Positions 44,630 to 53,296 of a stretch of 64,000 nucleotides of DNA are shown here, one piece after another (positions within the stretch are counted from its first letter, which is position 1; each line of letters starts with the position of its first letter). This stretch comes from Paraburkholderia aspalathi (GTDB taxonomy: Bacteria > Pseudomonadota > Gammaproteobacteria > Burkholderiales > Burkholderiaceae). A model generated the notes under the pieces. That model made no database searches, was not told the DNA's origin, and saw only the letters and a list, made by a program, of their open reading frames with translations. The stretch is from assembly GCF_900116445.1 (NCBI RefSeq), contig NZ_FPBH01000011.1, forward strand, positions 124,001-188,000, read 5' to 3'. The position numbers and the translations under genes are program-made.

Positions 44630-47419
44630 TCATTGCTTCGAGTGAGCGCTTTCCGTTTCCTCGGGGCTGCTGGCCTCTTTGGACGGTTTCTTCTTCGCAC
44701 GTCCGTTGCTACCCTTCGCGCCCGTTGCCTTGGGCGTGGATGGCGCCTCGCTCTTGCTGAACTTCACTTTGCCGCTATCCTTGTCGTAACTGACATCGAC
44801 GGTGTCGCCCGACTTCAGGACGTCGCCAAGCATCTCCTTCGCAAGCCGCGTTTCCAGTTCCTGGCGAATCTGGCGCTTCAACTCGCGTGCACCGAACTCC
44901 GGCCGGTAACCAGCATCGGCGAGGTGATCAACAACCGATTCGTCTATCTTGAGGGTTATGTCCTGTGCAGCGGCAGTGCGCACAACCCGTTCGAGCTGGA
45001 TCTGCACGATCGAGCGGATGTTGTCGCGCGAGAGCCCGTGGAAGACGATGATCTCGTCGATCCGGTTCAGGAACTCAGGCCGGAAGTGCCCCTTGAGCAC
45101 CCCCATCAATTCCTCGCGGATTGCTTTCTCGGTCTGGCGGTCCCCCTCGGGTTTTTCGAGGTTGTCCATGATGATCGACGCGCCGAGGTTGCTAGTCGCA
45201 ATGATGATCGTGTTGCTGAAGTCCACCACGCGGCCCTTGCCGTCGGTCAGCCGCCCGTCGTCGAACACCTGCAGCAGCACGTTGTACACGTCGGGGTGCG
45301 CCTTCTCGATTTCGTCGAGCAGGATCACGCTGTAAGGGCGCCGCCGCACGCGCTCGGTCAGCTGGCCGCCCTCGTCGTAACCGACGTAGCCCGGAGGGGC
45401 ACCGATCAACCGCGCGACCGAGTGACGCTCCATGTACTCCGACATGTCGATACGAACGACCGCCTGCTCGTCGCCGAACACCGTTTCTGCCAGCGCCTTA
45501 GCGAGTTCGGTCTTGCCGACGCCCGTGGGTCCGAGGAACAGGAACGTCGCGATCGGCCGGTTCGTCTGGCCGAGTCCGGCTCTTGACAGGCGCACGGCAT
45601 CGCTCACGGCAATCACCGCGTCGTCCTGGCCGACCACGCGTTCGCGCAGCTTCTTCTCCATATCCAGCAGCTTCTGGCGCTCTTCCTGCGTGAGTTCCGT
45701 GACCGGAATCCCGGTAAGACGCGACACCACTTCGGCAATTGACTGCACGGTCACTTCGAGCGTCTCCGAACCGGTCTTGCGCTGCCATGCTTCCATCTGC
45801 TCGTCGAGTTTCGTCTGCTTTTCGCCGATAGTTGCCTCGAAAGCCTTCGCTTCATCGAAGCGTTTGCGCGAGGAGGCATAATCCTGCTCGCGCTTCGTCT
45901 GCGCGATTTCGGCTTCGAGTTCCTGGATGGCCGCGGGACGCGAGGTCGCGCCGATGCGCACACGTGCCGCCGCCTGGTCAATCAGGTCGATGGCCTTGTC
46001 CGGCAAAAAGCGCGACGTAATGTAGCGATCCGACAGTTCGGCTGCCGCAACGAACGCATCGTCAGCGAACGTCACCTGGTGGTGTGCCTCGAGCTTGTCG
46101 CGCAGGCCACGCAGGATGACGATGGTCTGCTCGACCGTCGGCTCCGGCACCAACACCGGCTGGAAGCGCCGCTCGAGCGCGGCATCCTTTTCAATGTACT
46201 TCTGATACTCGTTGAGTGTCGTTGCGCCGATCAGACTGAGTTCGCCGCGCGCAAGCGCAGGCTTGAGCACGTTCGCGATATCGAGGCCGCCCTCGCCCCC
46301 GCCTTGCCCCGCGCCCACGATCGTGTGCAGTTCGTCGATGAACAGAATCAGCTCGTCCTGCTTCGCCGTGACCTCATCGATCAGTTGCTTGGCGCGCTCC
46401 TCGAATTCGCCGCGATACTTCGCGCCCGCTACCATCGAGTTGATGTTGACTTCGACGAGCCGCTTGCCGCGCAGCACTTCAGGCACGTCGCCGTTGATGA
46501 TGCGTTGCGCCAGCCCTTCGACGATCGCTGTCTTGCCGACACCCGGCTCGCCGATCAGCACGGGGTTGTTCTTCTTGCGCCGCGCGAGCACTTCGATCGT
46601 ACTTTCGATTTCCTGCGCGCGGCCGAGCACCGGGTCGAGCTTGCCCTGACGTGCCATGGCCGTGAGGTCGCGCCCGAACTTGTCAAGGTTGGGCGTACCG
46701 GTTGGCGTGTCGACACGGCCGTCCTCCGCGCCTTTGCCCACCACTTTTACGACCTTCTGCCGCAACGCCTCTGGCGTCACGCCATATTTCTTCAGCAGTG
46801 TGCCCGCGATACTGTCCGGCACGGCAGCAAGCCCAATGAGCAGATGTTCTGGGCCGACGTATGAATGCCCGAGATCGCGCGACGCCTGGAACGCATACTG
46901 GAACGCCTTTTTTAAACGAGGCGATATGGTCATCTTGTCGACCGGCGAGTCAGGATCACCCTTTCCTTTTTGCGCATGCTGATCGATGTAAGCCTTGATG
47001 TCCTGCGGCGAGAGCTTGAGTTCCTTCAGCAACGCCGCACACACATCGGTGTCCGCAAGCACGTACAGCAGGTGTTCGGTGTCGAGTTCGTTACGGCCAA
47101 GCTCGTGTGCTTTTTCCGCGGCGCGCTGTAACAATTCGAGCGTCTGCTCGCTGAAAGCATCGGTGGCGTCGACCGATTCACGCGGCACTTCGGCATAGCC
47201 AGCATCATCTTCCTCGTCCCCGCCCTCCATGCCGCCGAAGAAGCGCGACAGGCCTCCGCCTCCCAGCAGTGAATCGAATGGGTTCTGCATGCTTTGATGT
47301 CGCATCAATTGCCGATAGTCGTAGTCGCAGATCGATAAGGACTTCCGCTCGCCGTTTTGCACAACGGTTACACGGGCGACAGCGGGACGGGCATTACAGA
47401 TTTCGCAGAGAGCTGGCAT
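44630..47419 (-). CDS. ClpG/ClpK-like AAA+ disaggregase
   Basis: 929 residues. An N-terminal Cys region (CEIC at 5-8, Cys31 followed by DYDY instead of a fourth Cys) precedes the Clp-N repeats (about 85-230). Two AAA+ modules follow, Walker A GEPGVGKT and GPTGVGKT, joined by a short coiled middle domain. The tail (about 885-929) is Lys/Ser-rich. The stretch after the second SNLGAS, where ClpC or ClpA carry the LGF/IGL loop for ClpP, has no such tripeptide. It is therefore predicted to refold aggregates without ClpP, as ClpB and ClpG do. It heads the same-strand stress run. Confidence 0.9.
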   Translation of the reverse strand: MPALCEICNARPAVARVTVVQNGERKSLSICDYDYRQLMRHQSMQNPFDSLLGGGGLSRFFGGMEGGDEEDDAGYAEVPRESVDATDAFSEQTLELLQRAAEKAHELGRNELDTEHLLYVLADTDVCAALLKELKLSPQDIKAYIDQHAQKGKGDPDSPVDKMTISPRLKKAFQYAFQASRDLGHSYVGPEHLLIGLAAVPDSIAGTLLKKYGVTPEALRQKVVKVVGKGAEDGRVDTPTGTPNLDKFGRDLTAMARQGKLDPVLGRAQEIESTIEVLARRKKNNPVLIGEPGVGKTAIVEGLAQRIINGDVPEVLRGKRLVEVNINSMVAGAKYRGEFEERAKQLIDEVTAKQDELILFIDELHTIVGAGQGGGEGGLDIANVLKPALARGELSLIGATTLNEYQKYIEKDAALERRFQPVLVPEPTVEQTIVILRGLRDKLEAHHQVTFADDAFVAAAELSDRYITSRFLPDKAIDLIDQAAARVRIGATSRPAAIQELEAEIAQTKREQDYASSRKRFDEAKAFEATIGEKQTKLDEQMEAWQRKTGSETLEVTVQSIAEVVSRLTGIPVTELTQEERQKLLDMEKKLRERVVGQDDAVIAVSDAVRLSRAGLGQTNRPIATFLFLGPTGVGKTELAKALAETVFGDEQAVVRIDMSEYMERHSVARLIGAPPGYVGYDEGGQLTERVRRRPYSVILLDEIEKAHPDVYNVLLQVFDDGRLTDGKGRVVDFSNTIIIATSNLGASIIMDNLEKPEGDRQTEKAIREELMGVLKGHFRPEFLNRIDEIIVFHGLSRDNIRSIVQIQLERVVRTAAAQDITLKIDESVVDHLADAGYRPEFGARELKRQIRQELETRLAKEMLGDVLKSGDTVDVSYDKDSGKVKFSKSEAPSTPKATGAKGSNGRAKKKPSKEASSPEETESAHSKQ

Positions 47420-47874
47420 CGGGAGTCACCTTTTCGGTTAAGGCATCCGGCTACGTAAAAGGTTATGGGGCACGGTCATATGGGTTGCGCGGGTTTTGAC
47501 GGGCTTGGTGAACATGTCACCTGAGTGACGGTTGATGGCCCGTTTGTCTGGCTCAATAACCGGGGACACGTGATAGTGATAGCTCATCGAGCGCGGTTTA
47601 AGCATCGGCGCGGAGCAGCTGTTCGTGCCCGACGAGCACTGTCTGAACAATACGGATTGGTTACAACGGCGATATCAGCATGATTAGCATAACGAAATCC
47701 TGAATCCGCCATTGGATTCTATGAGGGGCTTGTGAATAATGGAACATTGGTTTTTCCGATGATAGGCATTGGCGCAATCTGCCAGCGGCACCTCATGGAA
47801 CAGGATTTCGCCGCCCGGCTTCAGGACCGCATCAGGCCTTTTCTGACATCACAGTGGCGTCAGGCGTCATCATT
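47420..47874 (-). other. 455-bp region upstream of the ClpG-like gene
   Basis: No gene is supported. The minus strand carries CCCCAT at 47465-47470, resembling a heat-shock -10, but without a matching -35 element. AAGGTGA at the inner end is the ClpG ribosome site. Confidence 0.5.
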
Positions 47875-48255
47875 TCACTTGCCGGTCTCGCGCCGGCTCT
47901 GCTCTTCAACGGTCAGGATCGCTTCCGGGGCGACTTCCAGACGGCCTTTCGGTATCGGGTCACCACTCTCATCGGAGAAACCGTAAGTCCCCTCGTCGAT
48001 CTTCTGAAGCGCGCGCTCGATATCGCTGATGCGTTGGTCGTTCACGTCGTGCAGCGCCTGGTTGACCTCGTTCTGCGCCATGCCCTGCGCCTCGTCCTCG
48101 AACTCGTGCGCTTCGTCGCCGTGCTCCTCCTCGGCAGTTCGCTCGTCCGCGATCGTATTCTCCTCTCCACCCAATAGTTCCTGGCGTAACGCGAGGAGGC
48201 GCTTGCGCTGCTGCGCGATGAACTCGTCACTCAACGTACCCTGCTGCTCCGACAT
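47875..48255 (-). CDS. DksA/TraR-family protein lacking cysteines
   Basis: 126 residues. A long acidic coiled-coil (about 10-85, AQQRKRLLALRQELLGGEEN) leads into the DksA-like end YGFSDESGDPIPKGRLEVAPEA. The zinc-finger cysteines of DksA are all replaced, and the protein has no Cys at all. Zinc-independent DksA-like regulators exist that act on RNA polymerase through the secondary channel with acidic coiled-coil tips. Whether this one does is inferred. Confidence 0.87.
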   Translation of the reverse strand: MSEQQGTLSDEFIAQQRKRLLALRQELLGGEENTIADERTAEEEHGDEAHEFEDEAQGMAQNEVNQALHDVNDQRISDIERALQKIDEGTYGFSDESGDPIPKGRLEVAPEAILTVEEQSRRETGK

Positions 48256-48353
48256 GGTTCTCTCCCTCGCCCGATATCATTCGACAGCGCGCTTTCAGCC
48301 AGCCTAAGGCAAGAATAGTACTAATTTGTAGAGATCAAAGTGCTATGTCGCGA

Positions 48354-48554
48354 TCAGGCACCCAACTCCTGAAACGCATGGCCGTTGGCCTCGAGCCCCT
48401 TCAGGATGTCTGGCGTCAGTTCGCTTTGCCACACGTGTCCATTGAGTTGCCAGTCGCCTGTGTCGACGAGATCGGGCAGGCCCGCTCCCGCGCGCACATA
48501 GAGACCGAGCGTCGGCTTCTTCAGGTTGATGTAGAAATCGAATTCCTGCTGCAT
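48354..48554 (-). CDS. Small hypothetical protein
   Basis: 66 residues, mixed beta (EFDFYINLKKPTLGLYVRAG) and helical (PDILKGLEANGHAFQEL), soluble. GAGG lies seven bases before ATG 48554. It follows the 48583-48834 gene on the same strand by 28 bp, so they may be co-transcribed. No family is recognised. Confidence 0.65.
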   Translation of the reverse strand: MQQEFDFYINLKKPTLGLYVRAGAGLPDLVDTGDWQLNGHVWQSELTPDILKGLEANGHAFQELGA

Positions 48555-48582
48555 GGCAGCGCCTCATGCGAGATAAGGAGAA

Positions 48583-48834
48583 TCAACTATCGTCGACGTT
48601 GTCCGCATAGTGGTCAATAGTGACTTTGCATTCGTCCACAACGACCTGAAGGAAAGCGGGTTCATTTCTTTCAACCCATCGTTCCACATGGAGAAAGCGT
48701 GCCGTTCCCAGATCGGCGATGCGCGCCTGATCCGACGTTGTGACATCGACTGTGACGATCCCGCGGTTGCCCTGCAGCGGTGAGATCGTTGCGGCGATCT
48801 GGAACCGTCGATATGAAAGTTCATTCTGTGCCAT
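48583..48834 (-). CDS. Small hypothetical protein
   Basis: 83 residues from ATG 48834 with GGGAGG just upstream. The pattern YRRFQIAATISPLQGNRGIV followed by HVERWVERNEPAFLQVVVDE suggests a small alpha+beta fold. No signal or membrane segment. Function unknown. Confidence 0.65.
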   Translation of the reverse strand: MAQNELSYRRFQIAATISPLQGNRGIVTVDVTTSDQARIADLGTARFLHVERWVERNEPAFLQVVVDECKVTIDHYADNVDDS

Positions 48835-49088
48835 AAAACCTCCCGTCAACCGAAAAATTTGAGCCTCACGATTCTTTTGTACTCGAAGTCTATGAGCAAA
48901 GTCACGTTGATGCGAACATGGGTTTCTCCGATGCTAGGTATTGGTGAAATACGTCTACCGGTTTGTCACTTAACCTCAATAATCCGCGTGTCGGACTGCT
49001 GGAGTTACGGCATGATGACGCTGGAAGAGAAGCCCGCACGCCGCGTTGCGGGCGGATATCGATCATGACCGCTGCAAAGGAGAGAACG

Positions 49089-49403
49089 ATGCCAGCACGC
49101 ACTGTTTCTTACGGCGAATTCGAAATCGCCGTGCGCCCTGAGCGCAACAAGCTCGGCGCCTGGATCGCAAGTGTGAGTGTGAGTCACGGCACCCGAACAG
49201 TCGTCGATATTCGTCCCATGACCGTTCAACCCGAGTGGCTAACCGAAGAAGAGGCGGCAAGAGACGGGGTCGAATGGGGATGCCGGTTCATCGATCGCGA
49301 GTTCAATACGCCGCCGTCGCGCTCCTGGGTTGCCGAGCGGTCTCATGCGGAAACCTGGTTCCGTGATGCAGAAGAATCGGGTAGCTCTGAAACCAGCGCG
49401 TAG
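49089..49403 (+). CDS. Small hypothetical protein
   Basis: 104 residues from ATG 49089, with AAGGAG six to seven bases upstream. An N-terminal beta region (SYGEFEIAVRPERNKLGAWI, SVSHGTRTVVDIRPM) is followed by an acidic helix. It resembles small Burkholderia proteins that open with YxGxEI-type strands. No function can be given. A 17-bp stem terminator follows. Confidence 0.72.
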   Translation: MPARTVSYGEFEIAVRPERNKLGAWIASVSVSHGTRTVVDIRPMTVQPEWLTEEEAARDGVEWGCRFIDREFNTPPSRSWVAERSHAETWFRDAEESGSSETSA

Positions 49404-49421
49404 ATAACACACTGACACAGA

Positions 49422-49458
49422 AACCCTGCGAGGCCACGGATCGTGGCCTCGCAGGGTT
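49422..49458. terminator. 17-bp perfect stem, bidirectional terminator
   Basis: Arms 49422-49438 and 49442-49458 (core CCCTGCGAGGCCACG and its complement) flank the loop GAT. A-rich and T-rich ends fit use from both sides. It lies between the convergent genes at 49089-49403 and 49476-49835. Confidence 0.82.
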
Positions 49459-49475
49459 AAGTGTGTGAAGGCCGA

Positions 49476-49835
49476 TCAGTGTCGCCGCAGGTGCGCCTCG
49501 ATTTCCCGGGCATTGAGCGTCGACAGATCCTCGCTGGTTTGCTCGAATATCAGTCGACGGGTTTCCTCGCTGAGATCCGCTTTGACCATGCCGAGAAATT
49601 TCGGCTCGATGGCAAGTCTTAGCCGATTGTAGAGTTGATGGAGCCGCCCTGCCTCCAGATACTCGGCAACGCGCTTCGCGAATTTCTCGCGATCCTTTTC
49701 CGTCAGCATCGTGCCGGTATATTCAGTGTTGATGAGACTTTCTTTTTCATGCAAGTCGAGCGTGAGCCCGGGCGTCTGGAAAACACGCGCACGGCCTCCG
49801 TCAGCCACAACAAGCCACGTCATTCCAATCATCAT
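49476..49835 (-). CDS. Host-attachment family protein
   Basis: 119 residues. TWLVVADGGRARVFQTPG at the start and YLEAGRLHQLYNRLRLAIEPKFLG place it in the family named after plant-host attachment proteins, with an eRF1-like fold. Members are common in proteobacterial stress and low-oxygen gene sets; the molecular role is unknown. AGAGGTG lies directly before the paired ATGs. Confidence 0.9.
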   Translation of the reverse strand: MMIGMTWLVVADGGRARVFQTPGLTLDLHEKESLINTEYTGTMLTEKDREKFAKRVAEYLEAGRLHQLYNRLRLAIEPKFLGMVKADLSEETRRLIFEQTSEDLSTLNAREIEAHLRRH

Positions 49836-50126
49836 GCACCTCTAAGCAGGGATTTATCTGCGTGTACGGCATCCGTTCTGACTGCTCGCCTCCGTCCTCG
49901 CCGAAAACCGCGACCGCCAACTGCTGCGTCAATGATCATCCATGGTCCGAACGGCGATCACTCAAGATAGCAGTTCGGAGCCACCACGCCCACGGTCGAT
50001 TTACCGATTCATAGTATAGGTCTTAAAGTTCACGCCGACGCCTCCCGCGCGTATCCGAAGCGGCTTCCGGTTTGGCCGGGAGGCACGCATATCCCGTACC
50101 CGAATTGCTGGGCCTTGGCTCGCTGG

Positions 50127-51134
50127 CTAGAAATTGAAGTTGTCGATATTGCTTGCGTCGAACGTGGCCGGCGGTCCGAGAATGATTTCGCCTTGCGGTC
50201 CGATCGTACGCTTGCCGAGCTTGCCGGCATCAAACGATTCGCCTTCCTTGCCGGCAATCGTCCCCGACGACAGCGCCGCTGCCGCATAGGCCGCCAGATA
50301 GCCGAGCTGATTCGGATCCCACAACTGGAACGCCTTGACGGTCCCGTTCTTCACGAACGCACGCATCTGATTCGGCGTGCCCAAGCCGGTCACCTGTACC
50401 TTGCCCTTGCTCGACGACGACGAGATGTAACGCGCCGCCGCTGCAATGCCCACCGTGGTCGGCGCAACGATCGCCTTCAGATTCGGATACGCCTGGAGCA
50501 AGCCTTGTGTTTCGACGAACGACTTCTGGTCGTCGTCATTGCCGTACGCGATCTTCACGAGCTTGATCTTCGAATACTCGGGCTTTTTCAACTCCTCCTG
50601 CATCCACTTGATCCAGGTATTCTGATTCGTCGCGTTAGGCGTGGCCGACAGCACGGCAAACTCGCCCTCCCCGCCCATCAGTTTTGCAACCAGTTGGATC
50701 TGGCCCCGCCCAATACCTTCCGCGTTCGCCTGGTTGACGAAAAGCTGACGCCCTTCAGGCGCCGTGTCCGAGTCGAAGGTCACGACCTTGATGCCTTGCG
50801 ACATCGCTTTCTTCAGATACGGCACGACCGCGTTCGCGTCGTTGGCCGCGATCACAATTGCGTCCTGCCGCTGCGTGATCAGCGTATTGATGTACTGCAC
50901 CTGCGACGATGCGCCCGCATCCGACGGCCCCACGACCTTGCCTACCCCGTTAAATTCCTTGATCGCGGCCATGCCGCCGTCGTCGGCAATCACTTCATAG
51001 GGGTTGTTGATCTGCTTCGGCACGAAGGCAATCTTCAGACCGCTTTTCAGGCCCGCCGCGGATGCGGCACAACTGATCGCGACCAGCGCAATGCAAAGCA
51101 CAGTCTTGCCGGTGTGACGTAGAGGATTGAACAT
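50127..51134 (-). CDS. rhaS: L-rhamnose ABC transporter substrate-binding protein
   Basis: 335 residues. Signal peptide (HTGKTVLCIALVAISCAASA) and a type-I sugar-binding fold (GLKIAFVPKQINNPYEV, DAIVIAANDANAVVPYLKKA). It is most like the RhaS/LsrB group. AGGAG precedes ATG 51134. It is last in the rhaM-lactonase-ATPase-permease-permease-binding-protein order. The rhamnose assignment rests on the mutarotase, dehydratase and lactonase neighbours. Confidence 0.92.
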   Translation of the reverse strand: MFNPLRHTGKTVLCIALVAISCAASAAGLKSGLKIAFVPKQINNPYEVIADDGGMAAIKEFNGVGKVVGPSDAGASSQVQYINTLITQRQDAIVIAANDANAVVPYLKKAMSQGIKVVTFDSDTAPEGRQLFVNQANAEGIGRGQIQLVAKLMGGEGEFAVLSATPNATNQNTWIKWMQEELKKPEYSKIKLVKIAYGNDDDQKSFVETQGLLQAYPNLKAIVAPTTVGIAAAARYISSSSSKGKVQVTGLGTPNQMRAFVKNGTVKAFQLWDPNQLGYLAAYAAAALSSGTIAGKEGESFDAGKLGKRTIGPQGEIILGPPATFDASNIDNFNF

Positions 51135-51228
51135 GAGGTGTCTCCTGCTTTGTTGTTGGACGACATGCTGTCCGGGTTGTCGGTATTTGGTATTGGGTAT
51201 TTCTTGTGGAGCCGGTTATAAGAGAACG

Positions 51229-52245
51229 TTATAAAGAAGAAGCGGACTTCGCGATGAAACGCCGGTCACGCGCCGCACGCCAGCGCGCAACCAGATTGGG
51301 AATCAGCACCGAGGCCAGCAGCAGCACGCCGGTGACGATCGTCAGCGTTTCGCTCGACACGTCGTCGAGCGTCAGCGCGTTTTTCAGCACGCCGATAATC
51401 AGCAGCGAGAGCAGGACGCCGAACATCGAGCCGCGTCCGCCGAAAATACTCACGCCGCCGAACAGCACCGCCGCGATCACCGACAACTCGAAGCCTTCGC
51501 CGTTATCACCACGGGCGCTGGTGAAGCGCAGCGTGTAGACGACGCCCGCCAGCGCGCTCATCGCGCCGGACAGCACGAACAAACGCAGCCTGATCTTCGC
51601 GACCTCGATACCGGAGAAAGCCGCCGCGGTCGGATTCGCGCCGATTGCGTAGAGGCTGCGGCCGAACGCCGTGGACTGCAGCAGCACGGTAAACAGCACC
51701 GCGCCGACGATCACGATCGCAAAGGGCAACGGAATGAAAGTCGAGCCGACCGTATCCATGCCGAACGCCGTATAAGCTGCGGGAAAATCCGCGACCGCCT
51801 GATCGCCGAGCAACACATAAGCCAGACCGCGAAACAGCGCTAGCGTGCCGATGGTGACCGCGAGCGAAGGCAGGTTGAGTTTGACGATCACGAGGCCGTT
51901 CAGCAGACCCGCCAGCGCGCCGGCAATCAATACCAGCACGATCACGACCGGCATCGGCAAGCCCATGTGCCACAGCACGCCCATCAGTGCGCTGGACGCG
52001 CCCAGCACTGACGCCACCGAAAGATCGATTTCCGCGGCGACGATAATCAGCGTCATGGGCAGCGCCATCAATGCGATCTCGGTCAGATCGGCGAGGATAT
52101 TGCTGACATTCGCACCCGTGAGAAAGACCGGCGACAACAAGCGCCCGAGCACGAGCGACAGGGCCAGTACGATGACCAGCAACACTTCCCATTGCAAGGG
52201 CGTTTCGCGTTTGCGCGTGAGCAGTGCCGAATCGGGTTTAGCCAT
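51229..52245 (-). CDS. rhaQ: L-rhamnose ABC transporter permease
   Basis: 338 residues with eight to ten helices of the RbsC/BPD_transp_2 family (EIALMALPMTLIIVAAEIDLSV, GVSIFGGRGSMFGVLLS). It overlaps the preceding permease by eight bases. It forms the heterodimeric channel with RhaP. The 94 bp to rhaS hold the rhaS ribosome site only. Confidence 0.92.
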   Translation of the reverse strand: MAKPDSALLTRKRETPLQWEVLLVIVLALSLVLGRLLSPVFLTGANVSNILADLTEIALMALPMTLIIVAAEIDLSVASVLGASSALMGVLWHMGLPMPVVIVLVLIAGALAGLLNGLVIVKLNLPSLAVTIGTLALFRGLAYVLLGDQAVADFPAAYTAFGMDTVGSTFIPLPFAIVIVGAVLFTVLLQSTAFGRSLYAIGANPTAAAFSGIEVAKIRLRLFVLSGAMSALAGVVYTLRFTSARGDNGEGFELSVIAAVLFGGVSIFGGRGSMFGVLLSLLIIGVLKNALTLDDVSSETLTIVTGVLLLASVLIPNLVARWRAARDRRFIAKSASSL

Positions 52246-53296
52246 GATCGCGTTTCCTCATCATGCGTTTGGCGACGGAGCGGGCCAGCAAGGTGTCGGC
52301 GGTAATGGCGGCGACGATCAGCGCACCCTGAATCGCCTGCTCCCAGAATGGCGAGACGTGCAGCACAACGAGCGCGATGCTGATCACACCCAGCACGAGC
52401 GCGCCAAGCGTGGCGCCAAGAATGGTGCCCACTCCACCGGTGATCGCCACGCTACCCACCACGGCGGCGGCAACGACCTGCAATTCGATGCCCTTTGCGG
52501 TGCTTGCATCGACGGTGCCGAAGCGAGCGAGCCACAATGCGCCCGCGAAACCGGCAATCGCGCCGGACAGCAGAAAACCCGCCATCACGCGACGTTCGAC
52601 GTTCACGCCGGCAAGCCGCGCCGCCTCCGGATTCGAGCCGATGGCGTAGTGTTCGCGTCCCCCGCGAAACTGCTTCAGATAGACAGCCAGCCCCGCCAGC
52701 ACGACGATTGCGATCAGCGCGAGCGTCGGTATGCCGAAGAAAGTGCCGGTAGCGAGACGGGAAAACGCGTCAGGCAAACTGGTCGCGTTGATCTGGCCGC
52801 CGTGTACCCATGCATAATCCGCGCCGCGAAAGATGTAGAGCGTGGAGAGCGTCGCCACCAGCGACGGCACGCGCCCCACGGCAACGAGCAATGCGTTGAT
52901 ACTGCCCGCCACCAATCCGATCGCGAGTCCGGCCAGCAACGCGACGATCACCGGCATATGCGGAAACGCGACGTACAGGCTGCCGACCGCATACGCGCTG
53001 ATACCGACCGTCGACCCCACCGACAGATCGATATGCCGCATCAGGATGACCACGGTCATGCCGGCCGTCAGCAAGCTGATGATCGACACATTGAGCAAAA
53101 CGTCGCGTAGATTCTGCAGATTCAGAAACTGCGGTTTCGCGAGCCCCGTGCCCACAATCAACAGAATCAGCACGACGAAGAGCGTTGTTTCGCGGCTCTT
53201 CGCGACGCCCGCAATAAAACCGCCTGGCGCACTGCCGGTGCGCTTGGGGGCTGACGCCTGAACCGGCGCGGGATGGGTCGTCGAATGGCGCATCAT
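52238..53296 (-). CDS. rhaP: L-rhamnose ABC transporter permease
   Basis: 352 residues, BPD_transp_2 family (VSIISLLTAGMTVVILMRHI, DLSVGSTVGISAYAVG). A polar 35-residue N-terminal extension precedes the first helix. It overlaps the ATPase stop by four bases and the next permease by eight, giving a tightly coupled operon. Confidence 0.92.
   Translation of the reverse strand: MMRHSTTHPAPVQASAPKRTGSAPGGFIAGVAKSRETTLFVVLILLIVGTGLAKPQFLNLQNLRDVLLNVSIISLLTAGMTVVILMRHIDLSVGSTVGISAYAVGSLYVAFPHMPVIVALLAGLAIGLVAGSINALLVAVGRVPSLVATLSTLYIFRGADYAWVHGGQINATSLPDAFSRLATGTFFGIPTLALIAIVVLAGLAVYLKQFRGGREHYAIGSNPEAARLAGVNVERRVMAGFLLSGAIAGFAGALWLARFGTVDASTAKGIELQVVAAAVVGSVAITGGVGTILGATLGALVLGVISIALVVLHVSPFWEQAIQGALIVAAITADTLLARSVAKRMMRKRDHG

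Noticed and set aside
47465..47470. CCCCAT on the minus strand as a heat-shock (sigma-32) -10 for the ClpG-like gene
   Set aside because: No CTTGAA-like -35 lies at 13-17 bases upstream, so a six-base match alone is not evidence.
48325..48338. FNR-like site TTTGT-N4-ATCAA upstream of the DksA-like gene
   Set aside because: Only 3 of 5 left-half positions match TTGAT, and no downstream promoter element supports it.
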